A program made the position numbers and the translations under genes. 64,000 nucleotides of DNA, taken from NCBI GenBank assembly GCA_928212115.1, contig CAKMRJ010005634.1, positions 258,067,273 through 258,131,272 on the forward strand. Reading direction: 5' to 3'. Source of the stretch: Lactuca virosa (taxonomy: Eukaryota > Streptophyta > Magnoliopsida > Asterales > Asteraceae). Positions 31,791-44,205 of the stretch are shown one piece after another. Each line of letters begins with the position of its first letter. The stretch's first letter is position 1. The notes under the pieces were generated by a model, which was given only the letters and a program-made list of their open reading frames with translations, searched no databases and was not told the DNA's origin.

Positions 31791-34072
31791 TGTCACACCC
31801 CCAACCGGAACGGCGGAAACGTTCGGGGGTGGAAGACGTCATGCGTAGTATCACAACAATTGTATCATAGCAAGCATAGTAAACACAACCAGACATTGAA
31901 TACATATATGAAAAAGGTTTACATTATTTAGTACATAGTTTTGTTCATATCAAAAGCAAGATAGAACGACGTGACTCTAACCCTCCGACTTCTGCAAAAC
32001 TCTTGGGAGTACATGTCTACTAATTTCCTGAGAATACAAGCAGTTTTGAAGAATATCAGCATAAAGCTGGTGAGTTCATAAGCATTTAGTTTTGGTGGAA
32101 AAAAGTTCTTTGAATCCTTTTGAAAAGTGTTCCTCAAGAAAATCCTATATTTTCTTATGGAAGAACGTGTTTGAAAACCCATTTCCTTCCATGACTTCCC
32201 GATTCATACAAGATATATACAATCCAAGGAGTCATGGAAGGAGTATGAATATCCATTGATTACATGTCAAACAATCTGTTTTTGAATAGCCGGGTTATCC
32301 CGGGAAAATCCTATATTTTCCCTAAAGGTTGATCATTTGTTTATCCGTTCTAAACTGAGGTACACAAGTAACTACCATACTCGAAAAGCAGTTTTCTTTT
32401 AAAAACTCTGGTTACACCCAGAGAGGTATATTAGCCTTATTACATAAATAAAACTAAATAAAAGAAAACCGTGATGAACTAAGTCCTGAAGGTATTGTTA
32501 GTAATACCCTCAAATAATCTATGGATTATTACTTTGAGGTTAGTTCATTTGATTCATTATTACAAAAGTAAATCTCTGTTATCTAGGTTGCGAGTTTTAT
32601 AACCATACATTAAACTGGATATGGCACGAAACAGGGCCAGTATCTTTTATGACTTTGTCACCCCAGGCATGGCTGCCTAACTGTAGCTAGCAGTTTAGGT
32701 GCAAGATAGTCAGTCCCGTATAGATCTATACACAAAAGTCACGCTCTCCCTACAAGAGATTCTGGTTACAAGGGTTAGTCCTACACTCTCGAATCCGGTG
32801 GAGTGTTACCAAGGACGTGTCACCAACTTAAAATAACAAATTTACAAGTAATAATACCGAAAACCCTATTTATGATTTGTATAAACCCTTTTACAAAATA
32901 TCACATTTATGACAAGATTTACAAGTTCCTTGCTTTAGTTTTGAAAACTGTTTCTACAGGTTGATTTCTTAATCGTTTGGTAAAACGGTTTTCTGTGTTA
33001 AAAGCATGTTGAACATATAATTATTTTATGCAAATGAGATAACTTTGAGCACAAGTATCCTTGTACTTTTGCTTGTATTATCCCCCTAAAACATGAAAGC
33101 TCAGAAAAGTGTAGGGGTATGAACTCACCTGCAGTGAGTAACTCGAATGAAAGGTCGATATAGGATTGTCGGGTGTCAATTGGAGTCTTGCGCACAAACG
33201 AATCCTATTTTACATGTAATAACACATATATGAATACACTTAGGGTAAATAACCACTAATGGACACATGGACATGCCTTAGGGACATGAAAACACTTAGA
33301 ATTAAGTGTTACAAACACCTACTGAAGTCCCTAAATGAGTGTAGGGCCTTAGATCTGAGTGTAAGGCCACCAAACTCGACTTTTATGTGTGTGCGGCCAG
33401 GTGTACGGCCAGGTTGTGCGGCCAGGCCTGTGTACGGCCGTACACTCCCATAGAAATGTGTCCAATTCGATTTTCCAAGGCTTTGTGATGATCCTAAGAA
33501 GGTGCTTTGGCCGATGCTAGGTTTAGATGAGTGTTTAAGTCCATTTTAGGACCAAAAGATGTGTGTGTGGTCACACATGATGTGAGTGCGGCCGTACACA
33601 TATGAATGTCATCTAGAACGATGATTTCATGGATCAAACTCGAGGAAAAGGCTTTCTAATGTGTTGTATCAATGATCTAAAGATGTTTACTTACTTGTTT
33701 TGACGATTGGAGAGGAAAACTTGAAGAACTCTTGAGAGAAAATGTTCCAGCTTTGAAGGAGTGTGAAAAGGGGTGTAAGGTTGGCTTAGGGTCCTTTATA
33801 TAGGCTAGAGTGTAAGGCTGGGAGGGTGTGCGGTTGGCTGTGTGCGGCTGGCTGGCCGTACACTCGGGTATGCGGCCGCACACACCTTGCTGGGTGTGTT
33901 TGGCCCGATATTGTGATGCTACACACATTCTAACCCCTTCTAAGACTCATATCTAGGTTATACTAAGTCTCAAGCACTCATATAGACCCAAAACTTCATT
34001 ACAAAATAACAAAACGAGGCTAACTTTGATAAAAATGAAAAATGCACAAGTTAGAAATTTTGGGTTGTCACA
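31791..34072 (-). mobile_element. solo LTR of gypsy family C (2282 bp)
   Basis: Plus coordinates start TGTCACACCC and end GGGTTGTCACA. Read on the minus strand this is TGTGACAACCC ... GGGTGTGACA, the ends of the gypsy C LTR at 57527-60930. The GTTTCCGCCGTTCC segment near the 3' end is shared with C. Exact 5-bp duplication TTAAT at 31786-31790 and 34073-34077. There is no internal sequence, so it arose by LTR-LTR recombination. It carries CGGCCG-centred palindromes at 33380-33440, 33585-33600 and 33835-33890. Confidence 0.9.
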
Positions 34073-34493
34073 TTAATTAAATATAACTAGAACTCCTAAT
34101 AGCACAAAGCAAGCAACATTCGAGCATTGAGTAACCAAAACCAAGCATATCCTAATCAGGACATCATATTACTGACTAATCAGTACTAGCTTGCAGTTCA
34201 ATAAGCACATACAGCTGGCATATAAGGCATCCTTCCTAGATCCTTAGCCCTAATCTAGCATGCAATTCTCATAACCATATCATATATCATAATAAACATG
34301 TGTGGTATCTTGGCAAAACTTACTTGAGCTCGGCCGATTGCACGCATCACACTCGTTGCTCTTTATCAAAAACCCTTAATTTTAATTTTAGAAAAATTAT
34401 TTGTCTTGTAAAAACCTCTCAAACCCTCGATTTGAGTTCAGACACCCCCGAAAGTGTGTCTGAATCCCTCAAACCAAGGCTTTGATACCAACT
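34073..34493 (-). mobile_element. leader fragment of a minus-strand gypsy element with primer-binding site
   Basis: On the minus strand a TGGTATCAAAGC-like site (plus 34480-34491) lies two bases after the LTR end TGTTACA. The ~400 bp downstream of it have no coding potential; nothing else is recognised. Confidence 0.5.
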
Positions 34494-35246
34494 TGTAACA
34501 TCCCAAAATTCATGACCAAAAATTTCATTTTTGATGAATAGATTACCGTTGAGCTACTATTCGGAGCTGTGTTCTGTTCAGCGATCTTGCTCAAACTGAG
34601 AGGTGAGTTTTCCTCACTATACTTATAGTTCGAAGGCACCAAGGTCGGCCCATTGGATTGGACATCCTGCTCTATGATAGTATGCCGTTATGCTGTAGTG
34701 ATCTGTCTGATAGTTTGTTGGTCGGTTATATGTTTATCTGTTATATGTGCACATATTTTAGTTTGTGGTTGAGGCTTTACTGCTATATGTGTGAGCCAAC
34801 AGACCGGAGGCATTCCAACCCGATGGTTGATTGGGCCCGAGGGTATTCCATCCCGAGGATGACTAGACCCATTGTATATTTGCATTCCAACCTGGGGTAT
34901 TCCATCCCGAGGGTAACTGGACCCGGAGGTTGACTTGGCCTGGGGTATTCAACCCTGATGGTTGATTGGACCCGACATGTTTGTTTGTATATGTTATCTG
35001 CTTGTGTGGTGGTCTTTGGGGGAACTCACTAAGCTTTGGCTTACGATTTTAGTTTATTGTTTCAGGTACTTCTGATGATCACGGGAAGGCGAAGGCGTGA
35101 ACGTACACATCCCCTGTTTTATGGTTTTATGATTTTTGGATACTCTGATATTGATAAACAATTTGGAAACAATGATTTTGCAAACAATTTATGAGTATGG
35201 GTTGTTTTTAAAAAGTTTGAATTTATTGGGATTTTGAGTCGTTACA
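34494..35246. mobile_element. head-to-head chimera of two gypsy A/B-type LTR ends
   Basis: 34494-~34540 is the reverse complement of an LTR 3' end (TGTAACATCCCAAAATT; compare the end of LTR A). From ~34560 the plus orientation of the same LTR type begins (GGTGAGTTTTCCTCACTATA, GGTCGGCCCATTGG, CTCACTAAGCTT, TGTTTCAGGTACTTC) and runs to GTCGTTACA at 35246. Its minisatellite slot (34800-34975) has units with GTATTCCATCCCGAGG. The LTR 5' half is absent on both sides. Confidence 0.6.
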
Positions 35247-36192
35247 AGTACCTGTGAAATGGGTGTTACATTTTATGAAAAATCTACTTCCAATTTTAAT
35301 TTGCAGAAGCCCTTTATCTAATGATGCTAAAAGAAAACTTAGAAAACTATATTTTGATAAAAGACGATCTAATGATATTACCACCACGCTAAATGATATT
35401 TCTTTGTCTTTCATGCAATTTATTTGTCTTTCATGCAATTTATTTGACTTTTCATCCTTATTTTTATGTTATAAAAATTGTTGTTTAGTTTACTAATTAA
35501 TGTATTACGACAAGGATAGTTGCTATCAAAAGTGAGGTTGTATTTTAGACAACCAGTGTTCACTCATGGACAGTTGTATGTTGCATTGTCAATAGTTAAA
35601 ACCAAAGACAAATTAAAGATATTAATTTTAGACAATTATGATAAACTTATGAATAAAACATCTAATATTGTATTTAAGGAAATCTTTAGAAATTTATGAT
35701 TCATAACAATTATTTACAATATGTGAATACTTTTTTTATTAGCATAGATTCAATTACCTACTTATCATCATTTCATTTGTATCTATTTCGAAAGTTTACT
35801 TTAAAAAGTGTTTAATGTTTACACTTTCATATTCAACACAATTATTTTAAAATATATTAATAGTTTTTTTATAGTATAGATTAAATTACATATTCATCAT
35901 TTCATTTGTATTTATTTTAAAATATTACTTTAAAAAATGTTTACTATTTAAATATTGGTATTTAACTTTGTTTTTTTTTAATCAACTCGTATAGTACATA
36001 AGTCTCATATCTAGTTTTGAATAATTTGTAATAGGTATGATACATTTGAATTTTTAAATGTGGATCATGTACATCCATGTTTTAAGTAAGTTTAGATTTG
36101 TATGGTCCAAACACTTTATATATATATGAGACTTAGATATTCTATACTAGAATACCAATATACAAAAAACTTTTACCCTCGGTATTCTTGCC
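35247..36192. other. AT-rich intergenic sequence
   Basis: No supported gene. Contains a direct repeat of TTTGTCTTTCATGCAATTTA (35402-35445). Confidence 0.6.
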
Positions 36193-36566
36193 TTAGGCTG
36201 GAGGGATTGTTGTCACCGAAACCGCACTCCCTTCACCGCCACATAAGCGTCCCATCATTTTTTACCACACAAGTGTGGTTTCTTGCCACACCATGGGAGT
36301 GGTGCCACACTTTTATTTTCTTTTTTATTTTGTTTTTTTTAACTATTTTAATTTAATAAAACTTCTTTTTTAATAAAAAACATAATTTTTCATTACTTGA
36401 AAATTAAAAAAAAACATTACATTGAAAATTCAAAAAACATTACATTGCATTACAACAACAACAACAACAAAAAAAATAAAAAATAAAAATAAAAAAACAA
36501 AAAAAACATGACATTAAAATAATCCTAGAAACTTAAAAAAAACACAAATAAAATAACTAAAGCAAA

Positions 36567-37882
36567 CTACATAAAGTCGTTCTCCGAGAACTCGTCTTCG
36601 GAGTCATCCGGTGGATCCAATTTAAGGTTAATGTTTTGAACCCCGTAAATGTGTTCCACCAAGTCATTGCGAAGATTGTGAAATGTTTCAGTGCAACGTA
36701 TCTCTGCTCTCCTGTTCATATACTCTTCGCCACCAATTTATATTGGTTGTGTCTCTGGTATGGTTTCTTCCTCGTCAAACGCACATATCGCTCTTCTTTC
36801 GTCTTCAATAATCATGTTATGCAATATGAGACATGTATACATGATTTCTTGAAGTTTTTCCTCGCCTAAATTAATTGTTGGTTTTTTCAATATGAACCAC
36901 CGTTTCTTCAGAGCTCCAAAAGCACGCTCAACACCTTCCTAGTTCTTTCTTGAGCTCTCTTGAATTTTTTTCGTCTAGAACCATGTGGACACGTAAACGA
37001 TTTAACAAACACAGTATACTCAGGATAGATTCCATCGACCAGATAATAACCATACTTATATGGTGTTCCACGCACTTCAAAAGAAGAATCTGGTGCAGAT
37101 CCATCGTATATGTTGTTAAATATAGGTGAACGATTAAGAACGTTGATGTCGTTAATCGAACCATGAGAACCAAAAAAAGCATGTCAAATCCACAGATCTT
37201 GTGATGCAACTGCTTCAAGTATGACCGTTGGGAGACCATGATCACCTCGGGTAAATTGCCCATGATATGACGTAGGGCAATTTTCCCATGCCCAATGGAG
37301 ACAATCTAAGCTTTCTAACATTCCAGGAAACCCATGCACACTAGCATGATGAGCTTGCAATTGCAAGATGTCATTACGTGTAGGCTTACGTAAATATTTT
37401 GGACCATAAAACTGAATCACAGTTTTGCAGAAATAGTGGAGATTGTCTCGTGCGGTCCTAGCAGACATCCTAAAACTTTTGTCTAACGCATCAGGCGGAA
37501 TGTCATATACTAACTGACGAAGTGTGGCTGTGCATTTTTGTAAGGGAGTGAAACCGGGTGTACCTCTAGCATCGTAGCCTTGTTGAAAAAAACTACACTC
37601 CCTCGTTACATCTTCAACTATACGTTCGTATAAACCTTTAAACATTCTGAAGGGCCTACGAAAATAGTACCCTTGATAAGTGGAATTCTCTTGAAAATAG
37701 TCTTGTACCAAACGTTGGTTGGCTTCTTCACGATTTCTGAAAATATATCTTCGTGTTCACCGTTGAGAACTTTCAGCTGCGTTATTGCATAAAGAATCGT
37801 ATGTTTGTTCCGCCATTTGAGCACACGCAACAGCGACATCAAAAATAACTTGAAATTCTTCAGAAGATGAAGAAGATGACAT
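36567..37882 (-). pseudogene. PIF/Harbinger transposase, nearly full length
   Basis: ATG at 37882-37880 (M, then six Ser, E-E-F-Q). The protein runs about 438 codons to E-N-D-F-M-stop at 36567. Landmarks: first catalytic Asp in L-E-S-L-D-C-L-H-W, then W-E-N-C-P, H-G-Q-F-T-R-G-D-H, E-A-V-A-S-Q-D-L-W-I, second Asp in N-D-I-N-V-L-N, and catalytic Glu in V-E-R-A-F-G-A-L-K-K-R-W, followed by I-L-H-N-M-I-I-E-D-E. This is the plant Harbinger (Plant_tran) signature. Breaks: TGA at 37757-37759, TGA at 37184-37186 (a Trp codon in relatives), a one-base frameshift near 36935-36960 and an in-frame TAA near 36735. Only four lesions in 1.3 kb suggest recent decay. Confidence 0.92.
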
Positions 37883-37997
37883 TTTTTAGAGAGATTGGTG
37901 AATTTTTTTTAATAAATTAGAGAGAGAAGGGTTTGTTTTGTTTGAAAAAAAAAATGAAATGTATGTGTATTTATAGGAAAGAAAGGAAAAAGGAAAG

Positions 37998-37998
<1 letters not shown>

Positions 37999-38052
<54 letters not shown>
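37999..38052. repeat. (AT)n microsatellite
   Basis: TA tract adjoining the Helitron 3' end. Confidence 0.97.
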
Positions 38053-38053
<1 letters not shown>

Positions 38054-38563
38054 TAGAAAGGGTCCCCCGCGTTGCGGGGGTTGGAAGATGTTTGGTAGCC
38101 ACAGTAAAGTATGTTGCTATTCTCTACAATTTGACCATTTACAAATGCATAATAGTCAAATATGTTGAACAAAATGAATGTACATTGCTATTTCTTAATT
38201 GCATTACTATAACTGAAAAACAAATCAATGAAGGTACATTGGTACTTCTTGTATTTAATCCAAGAATAAATAACAATTAACCATCCACTCCATGCTTCTG
38301 TCCATATTGCGGTCTTATATTGTTTGTTAGGAGTAAAAGTGTCGCAATAGAATCCATTGTATGTGTTTATCCTGTCATTTTTGGAAATATAGGCAAAAAA
38401 TCTTGCATAAGAAAATGTCAAAAACTGTCAGGAACGAAATGTCAAAACTGAAATGGATTTTTCAATCTTTCAATTAGAAATGATCCATGAAAATTGAATG
38501 ATAGTTACTTAGTCGAAACTTAAAAAGGTTTTCCTAGTAACCACACATAAAATGTCAATGAAA

Positions 38564-40620
38564 CTAATCCAAGAAACCATTTTTCCAGTTAGTTTTAGGG
38601 AAAAAAAAACACCAACAGTGAGAAACTAATCCAAGAAAACATTTTTCTAGTTGGTTGTGGAAAAAACACCAAGAGTGACCTTCTAAACATCTGCACATAT
38701 TTGTTGATCTTTTTTTGTTACTTTTGGGACAAAAAGAAAAGTCTGTAGCTGTTTCTTCTTTCCCCCTTAAACCGACGGCTATATAAAAAATAATGAAAAT
38801 AGGGAACCACTTTAATTTATAAAAAAATAGTTCAAATGAAAAGACTGTTAAAAGGGGAAACCGTCGATTTAACATAAATCGCATCTAAAAAAATTGAATT
38901 TCAAAACAAAAAGAAAAGGGAATGTATCTCACCTGATAAAGTCTTTGGCTGAAATGACCAATCTCATAGAGAGGTCTGTCAAAAAGGACCTTCATATAAA
39001 AAAAATTGAACCCGTTAGTTTATATTACACCATTTCAAACATATTTACTCAATAAATTTAGAATCGATATTCTTCACAGACAAAAAAGGTTGCTAACATC
39101 CAACCTTCATACGTTTTCTAAACTTTGGGACAAAACTATAAAAATGGTTCATTCAAAAAATGATACAATATGTCTTTCACCTGTTATAAGTAATATGATT
39201 CAGAAATGGTTCATTCCATTCCATTCCAATAGCCGTTATTGATTCCAATGAAATATACAATTCCATTCTTTCCCCATACCTCATCTTTCATCATGTTTTG
39301 TCTCCTTTGCACCTAACCAAACTTTTGTAATCATCAAAAAGAATGTTGAATCCAATCGATTTTTTCCAGCCAAATTATTAATTTTCCTACAATCAACATC
39401 AATAGAAGGAGAATTTATAATATCTTGAAACTTCAATTCTAAATCATTGTTGTAAATTGTTCAACAATGGTCCATATGGCAGTAAATTGATACATAAATG
39501 GTCCATGTTATGGTTAACTGTTACATAATTGGTTTTTGTAATAGTAAACTGTCACAGGGACCATTTACGTAAGAATTTAATGTCATAGGGACTTTTTTGT
39601 AACATTTAACTACGATGGGACCAATGACGTAATTGTTTGCTACATCAGGCACCAGATATGTAATTGACAAATGCAGATTTTTTATGTTGTCTATTGTACA
39701 ACAGGGACCATTTCTGTCAACTATCATGCTAACATAAAAAAAGAAATGTAAATTGCATTTTCCTATTTAAAGAGCAAATGATAAAGATGATTGGTGTTTA
39801 AATAACACAAACTAAAAAAATGTCAGAAATAGCATAGCACACACGGTAAACCAATCAAATTATCATAAAATAATGCATAAATGATAATATACTTGAGTTA
39901 GTTTGATATGTTTAGGATGTAGAAAACTTTTTCTATGAATGTTCTAAGGTATCATGTTAATATTACAACATTTTTTCAAAAAGAAATAAAGAAAGAAAGA
40001 AACTGCAAAATGTGCGTGTCGTTTGATTATTGATTAGATACCATCACAGTTGAGCAAAATTTCACCGGTTCCTAATTCTTCTACAACTTTAGTAAGCTCA
40101 TATTTGTATTTCATTAATGGTCCATTTTACTCTTTACCTTATGATTTTTTATCCACTTATGAACGACAAAATAGAAACAAATGAAGGGTATATAAGTCAT
40201 TTTGTCATCTGCATACACAGGTTGAAAAAGAAGAGTATAAGCACACTTTTGGTACCTAAGTATAGATGATTTTTATAATTTTGGTCCTCATTTTCAGTTT
40301 TTTTTTACATATAGTCATTTTACTTGGAACAAAGAACAAAACGTTTAAAAAACCTCAAATAAGGTCGAAAACAGCAAGAGATATTTTTTGGGAAAAAAAC
40401 TGAAAGAGTCAGTTTACTTAGCGACCAAAAATGTGAAGTACACTAAAAAAGAACTAACCCGTTCAAGATATATGAGGGCGTGGGAAGTTCCAGCAACATC
40501 CAGATGTAAACCTAATAAGAATAATTGATAATCAAGTTGCGATGCAAATTCAACAATTACATAGCAAATCCAGAAACAATGGCATGTACTGAAAAATAGA
40601 AAGTGAAATATATGTTAATG
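38564..40620. other. non-coding interior of the Helitron-like segment
   Basis: AT-rich, no supported gene. 39440-39720 repeats GGTCCAT/GGGACCAT motifs alternating with GTTAACTGTTACAT-like pieces, typical of derived terminal repeats of DNA transposons. Short frames here are not convincing. Confidence 0.5.
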
Positions 40621-41031
40621 GCTTGTAATGCTCAAAGAAAGTGGGTTTTAATAGATCCATTCAATTGTTGCCTCGATTTACAATCAAATTCATGAGGTGG
40701 AAGATCTTCTATGCTGTCCAAACCATACTCGACAATTCTAATTTCAATCCAATAATATGTTTCTTTGTTATGTCTGTCGATATAATTACCAACCTTACTT
40801 AACTTCAATGTAAGATGGGACAAAGTAAATTAACATGAATTTATGACAAAAATATGTGAGGATACTTACCTGAACCAATTTTTTTTTTTTTTTGTGATGA
40901 ATTTACTCTTTCAAGCTGTGCGGGACACTGGAAATAGACAAAAAAAACTAATGAGAAAGAAAAATAGAGAAACTAAATCAAGCAAAACTGAACAAATATT
41001 AGGTAAAAAAAGGAAAATCAGCATACCTCAG

Positions 41032-41626
41032 CTAAGCAGACGTTTGGTTGACAAAAGCAGTGGAGGGAACAGATGTAGACGACTGAATTTTGGAGCAGTT
41101 TTGACTTTAAAGGTCAAATCATTGTATCTCAGAGTATTCAAATTTTTCATACTTATCTATTGACCAAATGATAAATCCCAATCAAATTAGCATAATTCTT
41201 GGACGAAACAAAAGGTAAGAAACTCCTAACCTGCTCAATCACTGGTCCATTTGAGATATCGAAAGCAGCATCATTGAGCTACACAATTTCCACTAAAATT
41301 CATAAGAATAATTATTAAACTGTAAAGATTTCCCAGATCGTGAAAAGTAATCAGGTGGAAGACTGAAACTATCCTACAAAAAACAAACATAATTACATCA
41401 AATGCTCGTAAGAAACACGTAAATAAAAACCGATCAACAAAGCCCACATAAGAATTAGGGTTTAGATCAATGTTATTGTCTGAAAGGGTTATATGAGTGG
41501 AAAAATTAGTAAATATGAAGATTTTGAAAGGAAACAAAACCCTACGTTGTTTACGTCAACGTCACCGATGAGAAAGTTCACTTTATCATCATTCGACAAC
41601 AACGTTGTGTTAATTTTCAACGCCAT
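41032..41626 (-). pseudogene. three-exon gene-fragment candidate
   Basis: Possible exons: 41546-41626 (starts ATG, 27 codons, M-A-L-K-I-N-T-T-L-L), 41231-41278 (16 codons, L-N-D-A-A-F-D-I-S-N) and 41032-41082 (16 codons and stop). The introns begin GTAGGG and GTTAGG and end TAG and CAG. All junctions are in phase 0 and give 59 residues. I do not recognise the product. It may be a captured fragment of a longer gene; without transcripts the model is weak. An out-of-frame ATG overlaps 15 bases upstream. Confidence 0.25.
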
Positions 41627-43149
41627 CAGTGGAGGAAGCCATGGATTAGGGTAGACAGATCAGAGATGGGGCGAAATTGGGTTTTCGTGGCCACGGGAAC
41701 AATCATGGTGGCGGAAGCTGCTGAGTCGCTTCGCTTGTCAATAACCTTGGTTAGGGTTGTCATTAGCCTCACCATTTGTAGCACACACGCCCAAGACACT
41801 GATGGTAGAAAATGTCAATCCCCTGGAATTTGAATCGAATCTTCAGTAGAGTAGAAGTTAGGTTTTCACATGGATGCTTGTTTAATTCGAAAAAAATATC
41901 AAAAATTTGCATACGTACCTTCAAAATCGAAGGCAAGCAGGAATGTACCTTTAAATTGGAGAAAGGTTTTCTTCAACTGGAAGTGATGCAAGGGGTTTGG
42001 GAACGAAAGGCTGAGGCGGCAGTAGGAGAGGGAAGCAAGTTAACAACTTCTAATCAGAAGAAGAATCACAGGAAGAATATATATGAACGCGAGTTGATGG
42101 TCTGTGGAAACCGGATAAACCATCGACAACCGGTGAAGATGGCAGTCGACATCCATCTCGCTAAAAATCCACACTTCGGAACCCAAATCGGAGGTATGGG
42201 ACAGAACCCTTCCGTTCCTTACTCTAAATAACACCACCATCGCCACTGCTGCTTGCTGATGGCTTCGTTCTGTTGTTTCTGTCCTGGAGGCGACAAATTA
42301 GAAAGGTGGATGAAGAAGTAATCGGGACTTGAGCGTAAATAATATCTCGACGGTTAGTGATTGACCGATTAAAACAACAAAGTAGCAGGGAGAATTTTTA
42401 AGAACACGACATACCTGAAGTGTCGACTACAATCCGCAACCGACCAAGACCAATACAGGTCGGAGATGGTGGTAGGGTTTAGTAGTTCTGGTGAAGAAGC
42501 GGATGGCCGAACGGAGCGGGCAACAAAGGTTTGATGCAATATTTGACAAAGAAGTGTGCTCTGTTTCCCATTGAAACGTAACCAAATAGAAAAACCTCGA
42601 CCCTTTGACAATTCGACAAAAGGAGCACTCGTAGGTGGGTGGGTGTAGCGACTGTGGTGACGAAGGGTGCGCGAACGGCGGATTAAATCGCTTCAGAGTT
42701 CCGATTTCTGATGCCCAAATAGAAACCCATATCCGAGCATTGTGCTCTTCTTCAACTCATCGTCCTGAAACAAAAAATTTCATGGGGAGGGTGACCAAAA
42801 ATTCCCAAATACAGAAGGCGGTGAAGAAGACTGGCTGGATTTCTTATCAAAAGGATGTGGATAAGGAACGGTAGAAGGAAGAAACTGGAAGGATCGATTA
42901 CTTACAGCTGTGGGGATAAAATGACCAGCAAACCGGTTAGATTTTCCCAAAAGCAAGTCTATTAAAAATACAGTATTTACATTTCCCCAATTAACAAATT
43001 AAAGAAAGTAATAAATTAAAGTAATGGAATGGAACACAAACAAAAGGATATGTATAAATTAATTAAAGAAGTACAGGGACCGGATATGTAAATCAAGGGA
43101 CCAAACCTGGACAAAGTATGCCAAATTCACTGTTCCTTTCGTCCACAAC

Positions 43150-43250
<101 letters not shown>

Positions 43251-43411
43251 CGGTCGAATATGTGACTGTTTCCTCCCCAACCAATCAGATTGCACGGCTG
43301 TAAAGGGCCGCACCACGGCCAAAACCGCAGGAGACCGCGGTCAAGGGGCGGTGTGCGTGGCTAAGGTTGCAAAATCGCGGCCCCAAACCGCGGCCACTCC
43401 CTCAAGCCTTA

Positions 43412-43826
43412 AGCGTCCTTATGAGATGAGAGACGTTTCTTAAATTTATGTTGTTGTAGTGGAGTCAACATATTCCTTATTGTAGACCCGGATAAGATTT
43501 TACAAATTAAGGTGGAATGTGTCGTGAAGGACATAACGCTATAACAAAATCACAAAAAATAACAGACTTCTTACGAATTCAAAAATCTGATCAATTTCCA
43601 ACTTTATTCATTGAATATGTTCATCAATGTATAATTGCTGATGCCTAAATATAACCAATAGACAAAACAATATAACTAATGAACTGAGTTTCAAAAATGT
43701 TAAAGCAAAAATCCAGCTACAAAACAATAAAATTCCCGTTGTTGTATATTTAAATAGTTTCAAGATCGGATTTCAAATAGGTATTATCCATGTTACATTT
43801 TCTGAAAAATTTGATAATTTCATTAT
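43412..43826. other. unassigned AT-rich sequence
   Basis: No gene seen. The last nine bases (43818-43826, TTTCATTAT) are the left target duplication of the MULE. Confidence 0.6.
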
Positions 43827-44090
43827 GGGATAATGACTTAAAAGGGTAATATATTTTTCGATTTGTACATATTTGGTCACTGAGTTTTTTTCGTCCATAT
43901 TTACCCCTTCAACTTGTTAAACTGTACACATTTAGTCTTTATGACCGGCTACTTTAAGTTAGCCGGTAAAAATGACTTAATAGGGTAATATATTTTTCAC
44001 TTTGTACACATTTAGTTCTTAATATTTTTTTTGTTGCAAAATAAGTTATTTTTGTTTTTGTACTCATTCAGTACTTAAGAATGATTTCTT
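43827..44090 (+). repeat. left terminal inverted repeat of the MULE
   Basis: Pairs with 61134-61397 over its whole length with scattered differences and one ~30-bp length difference near GTACACATTTAGT. Confidence 0.85.
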
Positions 44091-44205
44091 TAAGTTTTTC
44101 TCACGACATCTTACGTGTGATAGCCATATGGTGGTGGGATGGGTTGATGCGGCTGTGCTATATGTTGTAGGCCAAGATACCTGGTGTGGGCCAAGATACG
44201 TGTGA

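Noticed and set aside
33259..33453. Frames in the solo LTR with repeated V-R-P-G residues
   Set aside because: Product of the CGGCCG palindromes, not of a coding sequence.
36102..36356. 84-codon frame at the left end of the Harbinger element
   Set aside because: Crosses the TTA duplication and the TIR, so it cannot be a gene of either host or element.
41812..42231. 139-codon plus-strand frame
   Set aside because: No recognisable motif and no relatives in the window. It overlaps untranslated-looking sequence of the minus-strand exon candidate; composition is ordinary for chance frames inside the Helitron-like segment.
42635..42874. 79-codon frame near the GC-rich end of the Helitron-like segment
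   Set aside because: No motif, no splice context, no counterpart elsewhere.
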